Source: Paracoccaceae bacterium
GTDB taxonomy: Bacteria > Pseudomonadota > Alphaproteobacteria > Rhodobacterales > Rhodobacteraceae
NCBI GenBank assembly: GCA_029244725.1
Contig: JAQWQJ010000089.1
Location: forward strand, 124,001-188,000
DNA length: 64,000 bases
Reading direction: 5' to 3'
In this document: positions 46,927-55,167 of the stretch, in pieces
Numbering within the stretch: the stretch's first letter is position 1
Layout: the number at the start of each line of letters is the position of its first letter
Position numbers and translations under genes: made by a program
Notes under the pieces: generated by a model
The model's input: the letters and a program-made list of their open reading frames with translations, nothing else
What the model was told of the DNA's origin: nothing
Database searches by the model: none

Positions 46927-47810
46927 TTCGGATCCTTATTATAAATTCCAAGTTGATGACGCCTCAGGTGAAATTTCTCTACGCGTTCAACAATTTCGGG
47001 CGAGGCTACAGCGATCACGAAGCTTAAGAGAGTTTCCAACAACGCAACCGTCGATACTGACGATGGAAAAAACTGAGGCGTGTCGGCAGCCACCACAAAT
47101 CCAAAGTCACTATTGAGAATGATCGGACTGGCAGGACTGTCAGACAAAGCAACAATTGTCATACCTTGTTCACGGGCCAATTTGACGGCCTCAACAACCT
47201 CAGACCGATAAGGTTTACAGGTAATGGCAATCATTACGTCTTGCTGATCTGCCCAAGCGATGTCGTCGACAGGGGTGGAGCCCGGTCTGGGTATCGCGTG
47301 AAAATTCACCATTCCAGTCGACGCCAGATAGGTGAAGTTTCGCGCATTTGAGTTATTTACACCCACGCCCAGTGTGTAGACCGCGCGCGAGTGCCAAATA
47401 GCACGGGCCGCTTCTTCAAGCTTTTCAACCGGAATTGCGTTGAAGGTTTCCTGCACATTATTTAGCGCAGCGCCGACCATATCCGCGTAGAGCGCGCCCA
47501 ATTCACCCTGCCCTGCGATATCCTGAAGCCAACGCGCACGATCAGGAAAGCTAACGTTTCCTTGGCGGATTGCATCTCGAAAAGGTGTCCGAAAGTCCTC
47601 ATATCCCTCAAATCCAACTTGGCGGGCCATGCGCACGAACGTGTTGGGCTTCACATTGGCAGCCTCTGCAATTTCGCGAACTGTAGACACGCCCACCTCT
47701 TGCGGGTTTTCCAACACGAACCGCGCAGCTTTTTGCGCTTCGGGTGTTAGGGCTTCCCACTCGTCGGTTAGGCGATGCAAAACGGATTGTGATACATTTG
47801 TATTATTCAT
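46923..47810 (-). CDS. RpiR-family transcriptional regulator
   Basis: A 295-residue RpiR-type regulator with an N-terminal helix-turn-helix (VREIAEAANVKPNTFVRMARQVGFEGYEDFR) and a C-terminal SIS sugar-isomerase-like domain (AIWHSRAVYTLGVGVNNSNA, DVMIAITCKPYRSEVV, EQGMTIVALSDSPASP). The frame begins earlier at a TTG (47852), but the ATG at 47810 is more usual; neither has a good ribosome site. It is divergent from the ten-gene catabolic operon and overlaps the Rieske gene downstream. Two TACAnnTGTA palindromes lie at its start. Confidence 0.8.
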   Translation of the reverse strand: MNNTNVSQSVLHRLTDEWEALTPEAQKAARFVLENPQEVGVSTVREIAEAANVKPNTFVRMARQVGFEGYEDFRTPFRDAIRQGNVSFPDRARWLQDIAGQGELGALYADMVGAALNNVQETFNAIPVEKLEEAARAIWHSRAVYTLGVGVNNSNARNFTYLASTGMVNFHAIPRPGSTPVDDIAWADQQDVMIAITCKPYRSEVVEAVKLAREQGMTIVALSDSPASPIILNSDFGFVVAADTPQFFPSSVSTVALLETLLSFVIAVASPEIVERVEKFHLRRHQLGIYNKDPN

Positions 47811-47833
47811 GATTGACGACGGTACAGATGTAT
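47792..47833. promoter_or_regulatory. Twin palindromic operator sites, TACAnnTGTA
   Basis: Two copies, TACATTTGTA (47793-47802, within a longer ATACATTTGTAT) and TACAGATGTA (47823-47832), are spaced 30 bases apart, three helical turns. They lie across the rpiR start and upstream of the dehydrogenase gene at 47880. They suit two regulator dimers bound on one face. The outer arms also pair as a long inverted repeat (TGATACATTTGT against ACAGATGTATCA). Confidence 0.65.
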
Positions 47834-47879
47834 CATTAGCCTGTCGAGACAAATTGCGACTCGCGTAAAGGAATTTTCA

Positions 47880-50339
47880 ATGGTCGAGAAACAGCTACCC
47901 TCACACGCCCGCGTCGTCATTGTCGGCGGCGGTGTTATGGGGGTTGGGCTGGCCTATCACCTTGGTCACGAAGGTTGGGGGCAAGATACGATCCTGCTGG
48001 AAAAGGCCGAACTGACAAGCGGCTCAACGTGGCACGCGGCCGGGCAAATCACGCATTCAACAAGCTCATACGGATTGGGTAAAATGGTCGATTACAACAT
48101 CGGCCTCTATTCGGGTGGGTTGGAGAAAGAGACCGGTCAGCCTGTAACGTGGCATGGCTGCGGGTCATTTCGATTGGCTTATACTGAGGATGAAATGGAT
48201 TGGCTGCGCCACACGCTGTCAGTTGGCACCGCGCTTGGTTTCAACATCGAACTTGTTGGTACGGATCGGATTGCCGCGCTTCACCCTTTCTATAACCTCG
48301 ATGGCGTCCTCGGCGCGCTGCACACCCCCGATGATGGCCATGTTGATCCCACGAATGTCACCATGTCGATGGCAGCAGGCGCTCGTCAAAATGGGGTGCA
48401 GATATTCCGACGCTGTCGCGCAACGAACATCACGCAGCAATCGAATGGCGAATGGCTGGTCGAGACCGAACAGGGCAACATAACCTGCGAGCATGTTGTA
48501 AACGCAGGCGGCACCTATGCGCGTCAAATGGGCGAATGGTCTGGGTTGCAATTGCCAATGACCTCAATGACCCATCACTACTTTGTGACGGAAGAAGTGC
48601 CTGAATTCAAAAGCTTGGACACAGAACTTCCTGTTATACGAGACGACAAAATGGTGTCGGGCTACATTCGGATGGAACAAAAAAAGGGCCTTATAGGAAT
48701 CTACGAGAAGGCAGACTCAAATTCAGTTTGGCACGATGAATGCCCGTGGGATTATGAAAATTGGTTGTTTGACGCTGATTACGACCGGGTCATGCCCTGG
48801 CTAGAAAACTCGTTGGATCGCATGCCTATTTTTGCCAATCTTGGGATCACAAGGGAAGTTCACGGTGCAATATCTCATCCTCCTGATGGCAACCCATTGG
48901 TCGGTCCTGCCGGTGGGGTGCGCAACTATTGGTGTTGCTGTGGCACGCAGATTGGAATCGGTTGGGGCCCTGGCCTGACGCGGGAGCTGGCCAAGTGGAT
49001 TGTTCACGGCTCGGCCGACATCAATATGCGCGAATTCGACCCACGCCGTTTCGGTGACTATGCAATAAAAGAATGGCAGATCGAAAAAGCCCACGAGGAT
49101 TACAAACTGCGTCACGAAATCCCGTTCCCACATTTCAACAGGCTTGAGGGACGACCAATCAAACCTTCCCCGCTTTACGAACGCCTGAAAGAGAAAGGTG
49201 CGGTGTTCGAAGAAGTCTTTGGTCACGAACGCCCGCGATGGTTTGCCCGTGACGGAATACAGCAGCACGATCATTATTCGTTCAAGCGCAATGAAGTGTT
49301 CAATATGGTCGGGCAGGAATGCAGCGCAGTGCGCGAACAAGTTGGGATCATGGACATCTCGGCTTTCACCAAGGTTGAAGTCACAGGACCGGACGCTGAG
49401 GATTATTTGGATCAGCTCGTTGCAAATCGCTTGCCAAAAAAGGTTGGCGGTATCGCGTTGACCCATATGCTCAACCGTCGAGGGCGGATTGAATTGGAAA
49501 CTACGGTTGTGAAGCTGGATGAGGATCGTTTCTATCTTGTCTGCGCAGCCTTCTTTGAAAACCGATTGCTCGACCATCTAAACCAACATCAAAATGGTGA
49601 GGATGTAGAGGTTATCTTACGCTCAAACGAATGGGCCGCGCTAACTTTGAACGGCCCAAAGTCGCGCGACGTGTTGGCCGCCTGCACCAACGCCCCGCTC
49701 GACAACGCCAGTTTCCGCTGGCTGTCAGCTCAAGCGATTAAAGTTGCCGGTCACAAAGTTTGGGCGTTCAGAATGTCATACGCAGGCGAGTTGGGTTGGG
49801 AGTTTCATATCCCGCGTGACAGCACCCTTGCGGTCTATGACGCACTTTGGGCGGCTGGCGAAGAACATGGCATCACCGACTACGGGTCGTTCGCGATGAA
49901 TTCACTGCGTATGGAAAAGGCTTTCAAAGGAGCGGGTGAGCTGACCAACGAAGTGACATTGCCCGAAGCCGACGTGATGCGTTTTGCCAAGCTCGACAAA
50001 ACCTATTTGGGTGCAGAGGCCACGCGCATCTCGGCGCAACAGGCAAACGATGGCGAACTGCCATGGGTATGTGCTTACCTCGAAATCGAACCAGACGGGG
50101 TCGAAGATGGACATGGTGGCGAGGCTATACTTGCCGACGGTAAAGTAATCGGCGCGACAGCCTCGGTCGCTTATGGACATTCATATGGAAAGATTTTGGC
50201 CTTTGCTTACATAAAACCGTGGGCAAACATCGGGGGCAAAAACGTAGCAGTTGTGATCGCAGGTCAAACCCGAAAAGCCCGAATACTTTCAGAACCCGCC
50301 CACGACCCTAACAACAGATTACCTAGGACAGACGCATGA
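47880..50339 (+). CDS. Dimethylglycine/sarcosine dehydrogenase-like flavoprotein
   Basis: An 819-residue protein with an N-terminal FAD oxidoreductase (GGGVMG at 16-21, DAO fold) and a C-terminal GcvT/aminomethyltransferase half. The covalent-FAD histidine is H52 in GSTWHAAG. Enzymes of this layout oxidise N-methyl groups of dimethylglycine, sarcosine or similar amines, passing formaldehyde to tetrahydrofolate. It is the first gene of the operon and fits the demethylation step after a Rieske oxygenase. Its stop overlaps the next gene by 4 bases. Confidence 0.88.
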   Translation: MVEKQLPSHARVVIVGGGVMGVGLAYHLGHEGWGQDTILLEKAELTSGSTWHAAGQITHSTSSYGLGKMVDYNIGLYSGGLEKETGQPVTWHGCGSFRLAYTEDEMDWLRHTLSVGTALGFNIELVGTDRIAALHPFYNLDGVLGALHTPDDGHVDPTNVTMSMAAGARQNGVQIFRRCRATNITQQSNGEWLVETEQGNITCEHVVNAGGTYARQMGEWSGLQLPMTSMTHHYFVTEEVPEFKSLDTELPVIRDDKMVSGYIRMEQKKGLIGIYEKADSNSVWHDECPWDYENWLFDADYDRVMPWLENSLDRMPIFANLGITREVHGAISHPPDGNPLVGPAGGVRNYWCCCGTQIGIGWGPGLTRELAKWIVHGSADINMREFDPRRFGDYAIKEWQIEKAHEDYKLRHEIPFPHFNRLEGRPIKPSPLYERLKEKGAVFEEVFGHERPRWFARDGIQQHDHYSFKRNEVFNMVGQECSAVREQVGIMDISAFTKVEVTGPDAEDYLDQLVANRLPKKVGGIALTHMLNRRGRIELETTVVKLDEDRFYLVCAAFFENRLLDHLNQHQNGEDVEVILRSNEWAALTLNGPKSRDVLAACTNAPLDNASFRWLSAQAIKVAGHKVWAFRMSYAGELGWEFHIPRDSTLAVYDALWAAGEEHGITDYGSFAMNSLRMEKAFKGAGELTNEVTLPEADVMRFAKLDKTYLGAEATRISAQQANDGELPWVCAYLEIEPDGVEDGHGGEAILADGKVIGATASVAYGHSYGKILAFAYIKPWANIGGKNVAVVIAGQTRKARILSEPAHDPNNRLPRTDA

Positions 50340-51421
50340 ACGATATCCCAAAAACAATGAAGGCAATGGTCACAATGGGCCACGGCGATGTCGATCAAAT
50401 GGTCCTGCACGACGATTGGCCTACGCCGATCCCTTTAGCAGATGAGGTGCTTATCCGCGTGAAGGCTTGTGGTTTGAACAACACCGATGTGAATACGCGT
50501 TCGGGCTGGTACTCGAAGTCAGTCACCGATGCCACGACTGGTGGCGCGTTTGAGGAGGTTGATGAAGAAGATCCAACTTGGGGCGGCGCGCCAATCACAT
50601 TCCCTCGTATTCAAGGCGCTGACGTGTGCGGTGAAATCGTTGCCGTGGGCGACAACGTCGATCCTACGCGACTTGGTGAACGGGTCATTACCGATAACTG
50701 GATGCGGGACCCAAGTGACCCCGACAACATGGACAAAACTGGATACTTCGGAAGCGAATGCGACGGCGGGTTTGCTCAATACACGACCATACGCGCTTCC
50801 AATGTGGTGCCCATAATATCTGACCTATCCGACGCCGAACTTGCAACGTTTAGCTGCTCTTATTCAACGGCAGAGGGTATGTTGACCCGCACGAATGTGA
50901 ACTCTGGCGACACAGTTCTTGTGTCCGGCGCTTCTGGTGGCGTCGGAGGTGCGCTTGTTCAACTGGCAAAACGTAGGGGGGCTCGCGTTATCGCGTTGGC
51001 GTCCGAGGCCAAGCACGCAGACGTGGCCGAGTTAGGACCTGATCGCATTCTACCACGCACTCCCGCTGACCTGCGCGCAGCGTTGGGAGACGAAAAGATA
51101 ACAGTCGTAGCTGACATTGTTGGTGGTGATTATTGGATGACCTTGATCGACATTCTTGAACGCGGAGGGCGCTACGTTTGCTCAGGAGCGATAGCTGGCC
51201 CAATGGTCGAACTTGACTTGAGGACGTTCTATCTACGCGATCTCACATTCAGCGGATCTACGATCCTGTCGCCGGAAATAACAAGAAACCTCGTCAAATA
51301 CATTGAGGCCAGCGAGATCAAGCCCGCTTTGGCAGCGACATACCCGCTCGAACAATTGCGAGAAGCGCAAATCGAGTTCATCGCCAAGAAACACACCGGC
51401 AACATTGTGGTCACTCCATGA
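50336..51421 (+). CDS. MDR-family zinc-type alcohol dehydrogenase-like oxidoreductase
   Basis: A 361-residue medium-chain dehydrogenase. It has the GroES-like N-terminal region (LIRVKACGLNNTDVNTRSGWY, GADVCGEIVAVGDNV) and a Rossmann motif SGASGGVGGALVQLA. The structural zinc cysteine loop seems absent. It probably reduces or oxidises a carbonyl intermediate of the operon's substrate. ATGA overlaps couple it to both neighbours. Confidence 0.85.
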   Translation: MNDIPKTMKAMVTMGHGDVDQMVLHDDWPTPIPLADEVLIRVKACGLNNTDVNTRSGWYSKSVTDATTGGAFEEVDEEDPTWGGAPITFPRIQGADVCGEIVAVGDNVDPTRLGERVITDNWMRDPSDPDNMDKTGYFGSECDGGFAQYTTIRASNVVPIISDLSDAELATFSCSYSTAEGMLTRTNVNSGDTVLVSGASGGVGGALVQLAKRRGARVIALASEAKHADVAELGPDRILPRTPADLRAALGDEKITVVADIVGGDYWMTLIDILERGGRYVCSGAIAGPMVELDLRTFYLRDLTFSGSTILSPEITRNLVKYIEASEIKPALAATYPLEQLREAQIEFIAKKHTGNIVVTP

Positions 51422-52023
51422 CAACGGGGACAGCACCCTCGCATACCCCAATGGATGCGTTACTTTCTACAGTTAAGGATGTGTATCTTAACACGCCTGC
51501 CCTTATTGATTTTGCGCCTTGGCCAGCACGCCTCGAGAATTCTGGTCTGGGACACCGCCGCATGCCAGCGGAACCTTTGATAACTGGTTTCGCTGAAACT
51601 GGAACGCCCGAGACAGATGCAATCGTGAACGCAATAAAGGTCGCTTCAAGCGATGCATATTGGACCCAAACTTACACAGTTGAAGAGGTCGGTCAGGATT
51701 TTCTAAACCGCTATGGGTACTTCGAACTTTTGGGACCCACGGGCCATTTTTATAACGATGAACTGCGTGGATACGTTGGGTATTGGGGCGAGGGATTGGA
51801 CTACGGCTGGCACAATCACGAAGCAGAAGAGCTATATTATTGTTTGGCCGGAGAAGGTTTGTTCAAGGCCGAAGGCGAGGCTGATCACAGTCTAACGGCA
51901 AGCCAAACCAAATATCACTCGTCCTTTCAAAAACACGCAATGTCTACATCAGATAAACCATTCCTGTGCCTCGCGTTTTGGCGCGGTAAAGGAATGCGTG
52001 AACTTCCTAGGATGGCGTCATGA
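51418..52023 (+). CDS. dddQ: DMSP lyase DddQ-like cupin (copy 1)
   Basis: A 201-residue cupin very like Ruegeria DddQ: NRYGYFELLGPTGHF, RGYVGYWGEGLDYGWHNHEAEELY and FQKHAMSTSDKPFLCLAFWRGKGM. The catalytic and metal residues are all present: Y129, H132, H134, E138, Y140 and H173, equivalent to Y120, H123, H125, E129, Y131 and H163 in the crystallised RlDddQ. DddQ splits DMSP into dimethyl sulfide and acrylate. The gene sits inside a betaine-type operon, so DMSP may be one of several substrates. A downstream ATG at 51451 is an alternative start. Confidence 0.88.
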   Translation: MTTGTAPSHTPMDALLSTVKDVYLNTPALIDFAPWPARLENSGLGHRRMPAEPLITGFAETGTPETDAIVNAIKVASSDAYWTQTYTVEEVGQDFLNRYGYFELLGPTGHFYNDELRGYVGYWGEGLDYGWHNHEAEELYYCLAGEGLFKAEGEADHSLTASQTKYHSSFQKHAMSTSDKPFLCLAFWRGKGMRELPRMAS

Positions 52024-52616
52024 CGGACGCGTTTGAAAATCTATTAAATGAAGCCCAAAAACTGCATGACGCGAATGCGGTGCTTCAAGAGTTCGGAGCG
52101 CTTCCCGTCGACCCAAAACGACAAGTTGTCGAACCTTTCTATATTCCTGCGGCAAAGTTGATGGAGGCTGACACGGACCTGTTCTCAGACGATTTCAGTT
52201 CCATTCGCGACGCAATCATTGCAGCGTCGCCCGACGCACTTTGGCGAGAGACCTACAAGGGAACCAGAATTGCCGAACTGTTTCGCGAACGGTTTGGGTG
52301 TTATTGCTTAATAGGCAAAGGGGGCCCGTATGTCGCCGAAGATATGGCGATCTACATCGTCTATATGCCAGAGGGGCTTTATTACCCGTTCCACCACCAT
52401 CCCGCGGAGGAACTGTATTTCATACTAGCGGGCGAAGCTGAATTCATGATGAAGGACAAGCCGTCCAAAGTTTTGGGTCCAGGCGACCATGTTTACCACC
52501 CTTCTATGCACCCTCATGCCACCCAAACGCACGATCATCCTTTTCTGGCGTTGGTTTTGTTCAAGGGCGAGATTGGTATGACTCCGGTGCTCACATTCCC
52601 TGAGGGCGATGAATGA
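52020..52616 (+). CDS. dddQ: DddQ-like cupin (copy 2)
   Basis: A 198-residue second DddQ-type cupin, overlapping copy 1 by 4 bases (ATGA). Its core is EGLYYPFHHHPAEELYFILAGEAEF, with Y122, H125, H127, E131, Y133 and H166 conserved. The overall sequence is quite different from copy 1, and a Trp near the copy 1 C-terminus (FWRG) is Phe here. Two linked dddQ genes are known from Roseovarius nubinhibens. Copy 2 may have a different substrate. Confidence 0.82.
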   Translation: MTDAFENLLNEAQKLHDANAVLQEFGALPVDPKRQVVEPFYIPAAKLMEADTDLFSDDFSSIRDAIIAASPDALWRETYKGTRIAELFRERFGCYCLIGKGGPYVAEDMAIYIVYMPEGLYYPFHHHPAEELYFILAGEAEFMMKDKPSKVLGPGDHVYHPSMHPHATQTHDHPFLALVLFKGEIGMTPVLTFPEGDE

Positions 52617-52653
52617 ATATTGCCGGTCCAACAAATCTAAAAAAGGGTCTAAA

Positions 52654-53763
52654 ATGCGCATAACTAAAATCGAGGTCTACAAAGTCGATCTACCGCTAGA
52701 GCATCCTTATTGGCTGTCAGGAGGTCGGTTAAAGTTTGAATGTCTTGATGCGACTTTCGTGAAGCTTGAGACTGATGCGGGCATCATTGGTTGGGGCGAA
52801 GGCACGCCTTGGGGTCACACTTATGTGCCCGCACACGGTCCGGGCATTCGTGCCGGGATTGAGACTATGGCACCGTTTATCCTTGGGCTTGATCCACGCA
52901 AAGTTCTCGAAGTCGAACGCGCGATGGACCTTGCCTTGCCTGGCCATCTTTATGCAAAGTCGCCAGTTGATATGGCGTGTTGGGACATTGCGGGACAGGC
53001 GGCTGGTTTAACGATCGCCGATCTGATGGGAGGCGGATCACGAACTCCGAAACCTATTGCTTCTTCGGTTGGTGCGAAGACCGTTGACGAAACACGCGCA
53101 GTAATTGACCGCTACCGACAGCGAGGTTACGTGGCGCATTCGGTGAAGATCGGTGGTGATGTTGAACGTGATATCGCCCGCGTCCGCGACGTTGAAAACA
53201 TGCGTAAGCCGGGCGAGATCATCCTCTATGATGTCAATCGCGGTTGGACTCGACAACAAGCGCTTCGAGTTATGCACGCGACTGAGGATCTCTGCGTGAC
53301 GTTCGAACAACCGACAGAATCGTTGGATGACATTGCCGCCATACGCCCACTTCACTCTGCGCCGGTTAGCGTCGACGAATCCCTCGTCACTCTTCAGGAC
53401 GCCGCAAGGATCGCTCGCGACGGTCTGGCCGAGGTGTTTGGTATCAAGCTCAACCGTGTCGGCGGTCTGACCAAAGCGGCGCGGATGCGGGATATCGCAT
53501 TAGCGCATGGGATTGATATCTTCGTCATGGCTACGGGTGGCTCAGTCCTTGCAGATACTGAGGCACTGCATTTGGCGGCCACTATCCCTGATCAAAACAT
53601 CAGGGCGGTTTGGGCGTGTCAGGATATGATAACTGTAGACGTCGCCAACGGTCGTGGACCGCGAAACATCGACGGTCATTTGCATCTACCAGAAGAACCC
53701 GGCTTGGGTGTTCATCCAGATGAGGACGCATTAGGCGACCCCGTCGCAATCTATAGCCTGTAA
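52654..53763 (+). CDS. Enolase-superfamily racemase/epimerase (MR/MLE), copy 1
   Basis: A 369-residue mandelate racemase/muconate lactonizing enzyme-type protein. The metal ligands are D193, E218 and D241; the acid/base lysines are K165 (VKIGG) and K265 (GIKLNRVGG). Two lysines facing each other fit 1,1-proton transfer, as in the 4-hydroxyproline betaine epimerase HpbD. The start is ATG 52654 behind AAGGG; the frame extends to 52609. It lies directly upstream of a small cupin gene in the operon. Confidence 0.82.
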   Translation: MRITKIEVYKVDLPLEHPYWLSGGRLKFECLDATFVKLETDAGIIGWGEGTPWGHTYVPAHGPGIRAGIETMAPFILGLDPRKVLEVERAMDLALPGHLYAKSPVDMACWDIAGQAAGLTIADLMGGGSRTPKPIASSVGAKTVDETRAVIDRYRQRGYVAHSVKIGGDVERDIARVRDVENMRKPGEIILYDVNRGWTRQQALRVMHATEDLCVTFEQPTESLDDIAAIRPLHSAPVSVDESLVTLQDAARIARDGLAEVFGIKLNRVGGLTKAARMRDIALAHGIDIFVMATGGSVLADTEALHLAATIPDQNIRAVWACQDMITVDVANGRGPRNIDGHLHLPEEPGLGVHPDEDALGDPVAIYSL

Positions 53764-53764
53764 G

Positions 53765-54046
53765 ATGGCAAACTGCATCGCAACCCAGTTGATCGACGAC
53801 GACCGTGTTCGTGTGACCCGTTTTGAGTTTCAACCGGGTGATGAGACAGGTTGGCATCGACATGGGTTTGACTACGTAATTACGGCCATAACTGACTGCC
53901 AAATGGAGTTGATTGGTCCGGACGGCACGCCCAACTGCGTGACTGTTCCCGCGGGAACGTCTTATCGCAGAACCGAAGGCATCGAACACAATGTCATAAA
54001 TGCAGGTGACGCCCCGATGTCGTTTGTTGAGGTAGAGCTGAAATGA
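53765..54046 (+). CDS. Small cupin protein
   Basis: A 93-residue single-domain cupin (ETGWHRHGFDYVI, followed by SYRRTEGIEHNVIN), with histidines H31, H33 and a later H suited to bind a metal. It is placed between the two racemase-like genes, starting 1 base after the first stop and overlapping the second by 4. It has no recognised function; it could be a lyase or isomerase helper. Confidence 0.8.
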   Translation: MANCIATQLIDDDRVRVTRFEFQPGDETGWHRHGFDYVITAITDCQMELIGPDGTPNCVTVPAGTSYRRTEGIEHNVINAGDAPMSFVEVELK

Positions 54047-55146
54047 AGATTACGGCCATCTCTCTTTGGCACAATCCTTTGACCAGCCATGAAACTTACT
54101 ACATGGCAGATGGCAAAACATGTGACACTGTGGAATCGGTGATCTTGCGGATAGACACCGACGAGGGCATTTCCGGCTGGGGCGAGGTTTGTCCGATCCC
54201 CCATTATCTACCCGCCTACGCCCGAGGCGTAGCACCAGCATTGCAGGATATGGCGCCGGTGCTAATCGGTGCTGACCCCATTGGTGTTGAGGCGCTTATG
54301 GCGAAGCTAAACGCCTTTCTGATCGGGCACGATTATGCGAAATCTGCCGTAGACATTGCGCTTTGGGACATCACCGCAAAAAAGGCTGGTTTGCCGCTTT
54401 ATGCTATGCTTGGCGGACGCCAGCAGGACACCCTGCCCCTCTATCATTCTATAACCTGTGTTGCTCCAGACGAAATGGCGCGCATCGCGCAAGAGGCCCA
54501 GCACGGCGGCATCCAACAGTTTCAAGTTAAGCTCGGCGCGGACAGCGACTGGCAAACAGACGCTGAACGACTGACCAAAGTACGAGAAGCCGTTGGCAGC
54601 GGGCCACTTGTTTACGGCGATTGGAATTGCGGCGCAACGATGCTGGACGCCACGCGTACCGCACGCGCAGTCGCCCATTTGGACATCATGCTTGAGCAGC
54701 CTTGCACGACGATTGATGAATGCGCATCCGTCAAGCGGACCTCAGGCTTGCCAATGAAGTTGGACGAGTCTGCTAAAGATACGGCGTCACTTATTGAGGG
54801 TGCCCAAAAGGGATGCATGGACGCAGTCGCAATCAAACTCTCTAAGTTTGGAGGATTGTCTGCCTCTCGTCGCGCACGAGATTTGTGCGAGCATTTGGGC
54901 GCAAAAATGTGCGTTGAGTGCACTTGGGGCAGCGATATCATCACTTCTGCCGCCGTTCATCTTGCGGCCTCGACCAAATCAAACCTACTGCTAAATACCT
55001 GCGACCTCTCGGGCTACGTAGGCCCACGCATCGCTCCAGATGGACCAGTAAGGCAGTACGGAAAGATCGCGCCCTCTGACCTGCCGGGGCTTGGAATTTC
55101 GCCCGATATGGATCTTCTCGGAACGCCTGACCTGATCCTTGATTAA
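54043..55146 (+). CDS. Enolase-superfamily racemase/epimerase (MR/MLE), copy 2
   Basis: A 367-residue MR/MLE-type enzyme. Ligands D193, E218, D241 and lysines K163 and K265 line up with copy 1, except that the first lysine is two residues earlier (QVKLGA). The sequence is clearly diverged from copy 1, so this is not a recent duplication. HpbD (hydroxyproline betaine 2-epimerase) and the c3LHyp dehydratase group are close relatives. It is coupled to the small cupin gene by a 4-base overlap. Confidence 0.82.
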   Translation: MKITAISLWHNPLTSHETYYMADGKTCDTVESVILRIDTDEGISGWGEVCPIPHYLPAYARGVAPALQDMAPVLIGADPIGVEALMAKLNAFLIGHDYAKSAVDIALWDITAKKAGLPLYAMLGGRQQDTLPLYHSITCVAPDEMARIAQEAQHGGIQQFQVKLGADSDWQTDAERLTKVREAVGSGPLVYGDWNCGATMLDATRTARAVAHLDIMLEQPCTTIDECASVKRTSGLPMKLDESAKDTASLIEGAQKGCMDAVAIKLSKFGGLSASRRARDLCEHLGAKMCVECTWGSDIITSAAVHLAASTKSNLLLNTCDLSGYVGPRIAPDGPVRQYGKIAPSDLPGLGISPDMDLLGTPDLILD

Positions 55147-55167
55147 TTTCACATAGCGGAGACTGAC

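Noticed and set aside
48801-49577. 258-residue minus-strand open frame
   Set aside because: It lies wholly antisense to the DMGDH-like gene and shows no recognisable domain.
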